A stretch of DNA of 64,000 bases from assembly GCF_000247695.1 (NCBI RefSeq), contig NW_004624741.1:33877587-33941586 (forward strand). The letters run 5' to 3'. A program made the translations under genes and the position numbers. Positions 60,901 through 64,000 of this stretch are shown here, piece by piece. Source of the stretch: Heterocephalus glaber. Lineage: Eukaryota > Chordata > Mammalia > Rodentia > Bathyergidae. Within the stretch, counting starts at the first letter, position 1, and each line of letters begins with the position of its first letter. The notes under the pieces are model-generated. The model was not told the origin of the DNA, did no database searches, and worked only from the letters and a program-made list of their open reading frames with translations.

Positions 60901-61995
60901 TTATTGTTCCCAAGGCCCTAGTGAATTCCCTAACAGGCAGTAAGACCATATCCCTGACAGAGTGTGTTGCATAGATTTTTCTGTTTACACTTTTGAAGTG
61001 GTGGAGATTGCCCTCCTGGTGGTCATGTCCTATGACTGCTACATGGCCTTTTGCCAGCCTCTGCACTATGGGCTCATCACCCTGAGTCTGTGGCAGGCCA
61101 CAGCTAAAAGGAAAGGCATTTTAAGGAGCAGGATATGTGTTATGTGTTCCAGTTTAATAGACACTTGTGCTGTTGAGAGAAAAGAACCTCACGTGCTGGA
61201 TCAGGCCAACCTGGAGAAGCATACTGAGAGGTCCTATGAGAAGACACTGCTCTCTGCACTGTGCTGTTTACACTTGCTCTTCCACTCAGGCTGGCATAAG
61301 TAACAAGGTGATTAGGCAGGGAGACAACTCAGGCCTGAGGACATAATAGAGCAATCAACATCAAGATCCTCACAGGTTCCTTTGCTACATCTGTTAAATT
61401 TATTTTGGATACTTAAATGCAAATTAAGACACAAAACAATTTACCTCCAAAAAATTGTTGTTTGGGAATGTTTGGTTTCTCCTTGTGCTCTGCATGAAAA
61501 GATACAGCCATGCTAATTAACTCAATCTGCATAAGGAAGACAATTCATCAGTTTGAAGCATGGAGACAGATGGAATGATGACTGCCATTGGGATTTTCCT
61601 GGAGAGCAGCAGGTGATGCTTGCACTGAGTGGAACATTTTGCTCATCAAATGGATTCACTCAAAATGGAAAATTTTTTATTTTTTGACTCCCAAGAGCTG
61701 AACCTGCATTCTCCTAAAGTACATATTAGCAATTTTCTATTCAGACCTGAATCCAAATTTTCCTCCTTTTTGATCTAGAAGCCCTGTCTGGGAAAATAGC
61801 AACAAGGCACTGGTGCCTATTTAGTCCCAGTCCAGAACTGGGCCAATAGGCACATCAGGTTCCCTGTGCCTCCATACTTATTGTTCCTTGCAGAAGCAAG
61901 TGGTGTTTGGCACCATGGACCTCCTGCCATCCAGAGTTCAGGCCCGGTGAATGTTTCACCCTCCTCTGATGCCCAAGATACCTAAACTTTCAATA
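57945..61995 (+). repeat. Segmental duplication, copy 2 (OR14 unit)
   Basis: Direct-orientation paralogue of 41765-52515. Similarity is patchy but colinear over the whole length, with many substitutions and small indels, so the duplication is old. It lacks the SINE at 43537 and has an internal deletion at about 61110 that removes the second half of the OR and about 300 bp of 3' flank. Confidence 0.92.
60681..61110 (+). pseudogene. OR14-family olfactory receptor pseudogene, 3' half deleted
   Basis: ATG 60681 (MDNLIIFKEFLLIDVTGSQE) follows an acceptor-like CCTATGACTCTATAG. Landmarks: LGPLTGNIVTVTVILTD (TM1), LFISNVALLNLSRISVI (TM2), SLTGSKTISLTECVA, then a TAG stop (60972-60974) where copy 1 has CAG, a frameshift, and VMSYDCYMAFCQPLHYGLI (TM3 end). 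The DRY arginine codon is TGC (61037-61039). OR sequence stops near 61110 after LWQATA and joins directly to sequence that in copy 1 lies about 300 bp beyond the OR stop codon. TM4-TM7 are gone. The following open frame to 61303 is flanking DNA, not receptor. Confidence 0.93.
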
Positions 61996-62039
61996 TTTCA
62001 TCCCCGAGGAGGCTACAAATCTTCTCCAGCTTTATTTAG

Positions 62040-64000
62040 GTACAGGTGACATTGACAATTATGTGAGTGTAAGATGCAAACCTTGATTTGATTTTTGCAT
62101 TTGTTGTGACATATTTGCCCCTAACAAACTAACCAATATACACACATTTCTTTTCAAAATGTGTCTGTAACTAGGTCATTTTCATAGCTTTGTTGAAAGA
62201 TAAAAATCACTTTAAATTTATATTTAAATAACATTCATACAAATGTAAGGAGTTAACAATTCTGAATGTTTGAATGTTTTATGTGAATTTATTTTGCCCT
62301 ATTTCTTTATTTCCACATAAATTTATATGTAAACTTTCTGTCTGGGTTTTTAGTCCAAATATTTGAATGAATAAGTAAATTCATTTCTAATTTCCAGTGT
62401 TAATTTTTAAACTTATGTCACTCATGTACTTCTTTGGATTCACTTCCTACCTAGAAATTATTTTTTATTAAGGGATTTTAAAATTCCATATTAAATGTGT
62501 GTTTGTATATTTTCAGGTAATATTCTGTTATGATAAATCTCTTTCTTTGGGACACTTTTGTATCTAATTTTTAAATTTTTTGTAAATTTATTTGTTTATT
62601 TTGTCATTGACAAACAACAATTATATGTACTTATAGTATGAATTGATATAAGCTTTACAATGTGGAATGTTTAAATGAGGCAAATTAACAAATCTTTCAT
62701 CCACTATGTTTACTACTTCACAGTGTGAAACTTTAAAAATCTACTTATATCAGGAATTGAAAACTATATAATGTATTACTTGTACAATGGTCTTTCTCTA
62801 TAGTAGATCACTAAAACTAGTTATTTCTATTTAAATGAAATCTTATGTACTTTAATCAATATTTCCCTATTGCAATCAAACACTCTCTGAAAGGATATGG
62901 TAAAATTAATTTTACTCTGTAGATCAATGAATTCAACATTATTAGATTTCATTGAGTGCCTGTTTTCCTGTGTCTGGCTTATGTCACATAGCAGAATTTC
63001 CTCCAGGTGCAGCCATGTTGGGGAAAATCAAAAGACTTCTCCATTTTTAAGACTGTATAATAAATCATCCAGTATATATGGGACCTTTTCTTTACCCCTT
63101 GTCTGATCAGGAAACCTCTGTTGCTTCCATATGTTAGCTATGTTAAAAATCCATCCATGAAAAGAGGGGAGGTATTCCTTCAGTAGATTGATTCCAGTCC
63201 TTAGATACAAGGGTGGGCATTTCTCTATCATATGGTAACTCTGTAGTGTTTTATGGGATCTCCATGCTGTTTCCATGGTTGTGCTACTGTACAAACCCAC
63301 CAATAGGGCCCAGGGTGATTTTACTCTACACCTTACCCACACTGTCACCTTTTGTCTTTGTGACAATAGCCATCTTAACAGATGTCAGGTGATGTCTCCT
63401 TGCAGGTTTAGCTTACAGTTCCTGATGACGGTAGTGATGAGATGTTTTGTATGTATCTATTTGCCACTTTCAGTCTTCTTCTGAGAACAGTCTATGTCAG
63501 TCCTCTGTCATCTTGGACTGGATTATTTGTGTTCTTCATATTGAGTTGCTTCAGTTCCTAATATATTTTCACATTAGTCACATATCAGTATATGGATTAC
63601 AAATACTTCCTCCTAGTCTGGAAGTTGTTTCTTCACTCTCTACATTTTTGTCTTTGTTATGAAAAAAATGTTTAGTTTAGCATACTCTCACGTGAATTTT
63701 TTTCATGTGAATTCTTGCTTGATTGCACTGTTTTCTGAAATTAGGAGTCAAATCCAAGAGGTTTTTGCCCATCTAAATGAGGGGAATGATGCCCCTACAT
63801 TCTCTTTTAGCAGTTATGCAGAACAAGCCCTTAAGGGATGAAGTTTTCAAGGTGACTTTTTAATATGATATTACATAAACTTCCTGTTTCCTTCTTCTAC
63901 TTCTGAATATAAAGGTTTTCAGTATCATACACTGTTCTCTATTCATGATATTTTGTAATATTTGAGTTTATTTTCACAGAGGGTTTATTTCTGAGCTCTC
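62040..64000 (-). mobile_element. Old L1 3' part, minus strand, running off the right edge
   Basis: On the minus strand this reads as late ORF2 followed by a long 3' UTR. The plus-strand text CTGTGTCTGGCTTATGTCAC then TTTCCTCCAGGTGCAGCCATG (62970-63017) is the complement of the conserved ORF2 end of ancient L1s. TTTGTTTATTTTGTCATTGAC (62588-62610) with the AT-rich DNA to its left matches the L1M-type 3' UTR. The part at 62040-62580 is less certain. Confidence 0.7.

Noticed and set aside
61110..61303. Open frame extending the second OR14 pseudogene
   Set aside because: After LWQATA the sequence equals the non-coding 3' flank of copy 1 (from about 51605), so this part is not receptor.
1..64000. 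CRISPR arrays, operons, ribosome-binding sites, prokaryotic origins or a novel defence-type system
   Set aside because: The DNA is mammalian: L1, SINE, ERV and OR content throughout. The 70-bp and 43-bp tandem arrays lack unique spacers between identical repeats.

Overview
The window is mammalian genomic DNA, most likely from a non-murid rodent. It contains dispersed short tRNA-derived SINEs of the rodent ID type (A box TTAGCTCAGTGG near the 5' end, B box GAGTTCAATCC, A-rich tail), several generations of LINE-1, an ERVL-type endogenous retrovirus relic, and broken olfactory-receptor (OR) genes. The species cannot be fixed from the sequence alone. I see no intact protein-coding gene and no canonical RNA gene. 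The longest uninterrupted reading frames belong to L1 ORFs or to chance.

Layout. 1-2185: array of about 31 copies of a ~70-bp tandem repeat that runs off the left edge. 2186-4690: low-copy DNA with a locally CpG-rich block (2460-2960) and a CTCF-like motif. 4690-12650: one old, plus-strand L1 that has collected a processed-mRNA insertion, two younger L1 fragments, three SINEs and an assembly gap. 12651-17083: no recognisable gene. 17084-18028 and 20879-21810: two minus-strand OR pseudogenes of the OR2 (2T/2M-like) type, separated by L1 remains. 21889-27500: mostly unassigned, with one SINE and a possible orphan terminal exon. 27515-32440: a long minus-strand L1 with decayed ORF1 and ORF2. 33760-34440: possible ERV1-type LTR. 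35100-38361: ERVL relic with gag, protease and reverse-transcriptase traces. 39050-40345: old and young L1 pieces, one with a 5' inversion.

41765-52515 and 57945-61995 are two copies of an ancient segmental duplication. Each carries a plus-strand OR14-type pseudogene with matching flanks. The first copy was later split by a nearly full-length L1 (45403-51192) that has a 43-bp tandem-repeat 5' UTR and a matching target-site duplication in the OR reading frame. The second copy lost the 3' half of its OR by deletion. The right end (62040-64000) is an old minus-strand L1.

Overall this is a decayed, repeat-dense OR2/OR14 cluster. The same two families sit together at human 1q44, so synteny with that region is a reasonable inference. 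All four ORs have lost the arginine of the MAYDRY motif, and all carry stops or frameshifts. The most informative material is the record of nested insertions, the dated OR duplication, and the structure of the local L1 and SINE families.
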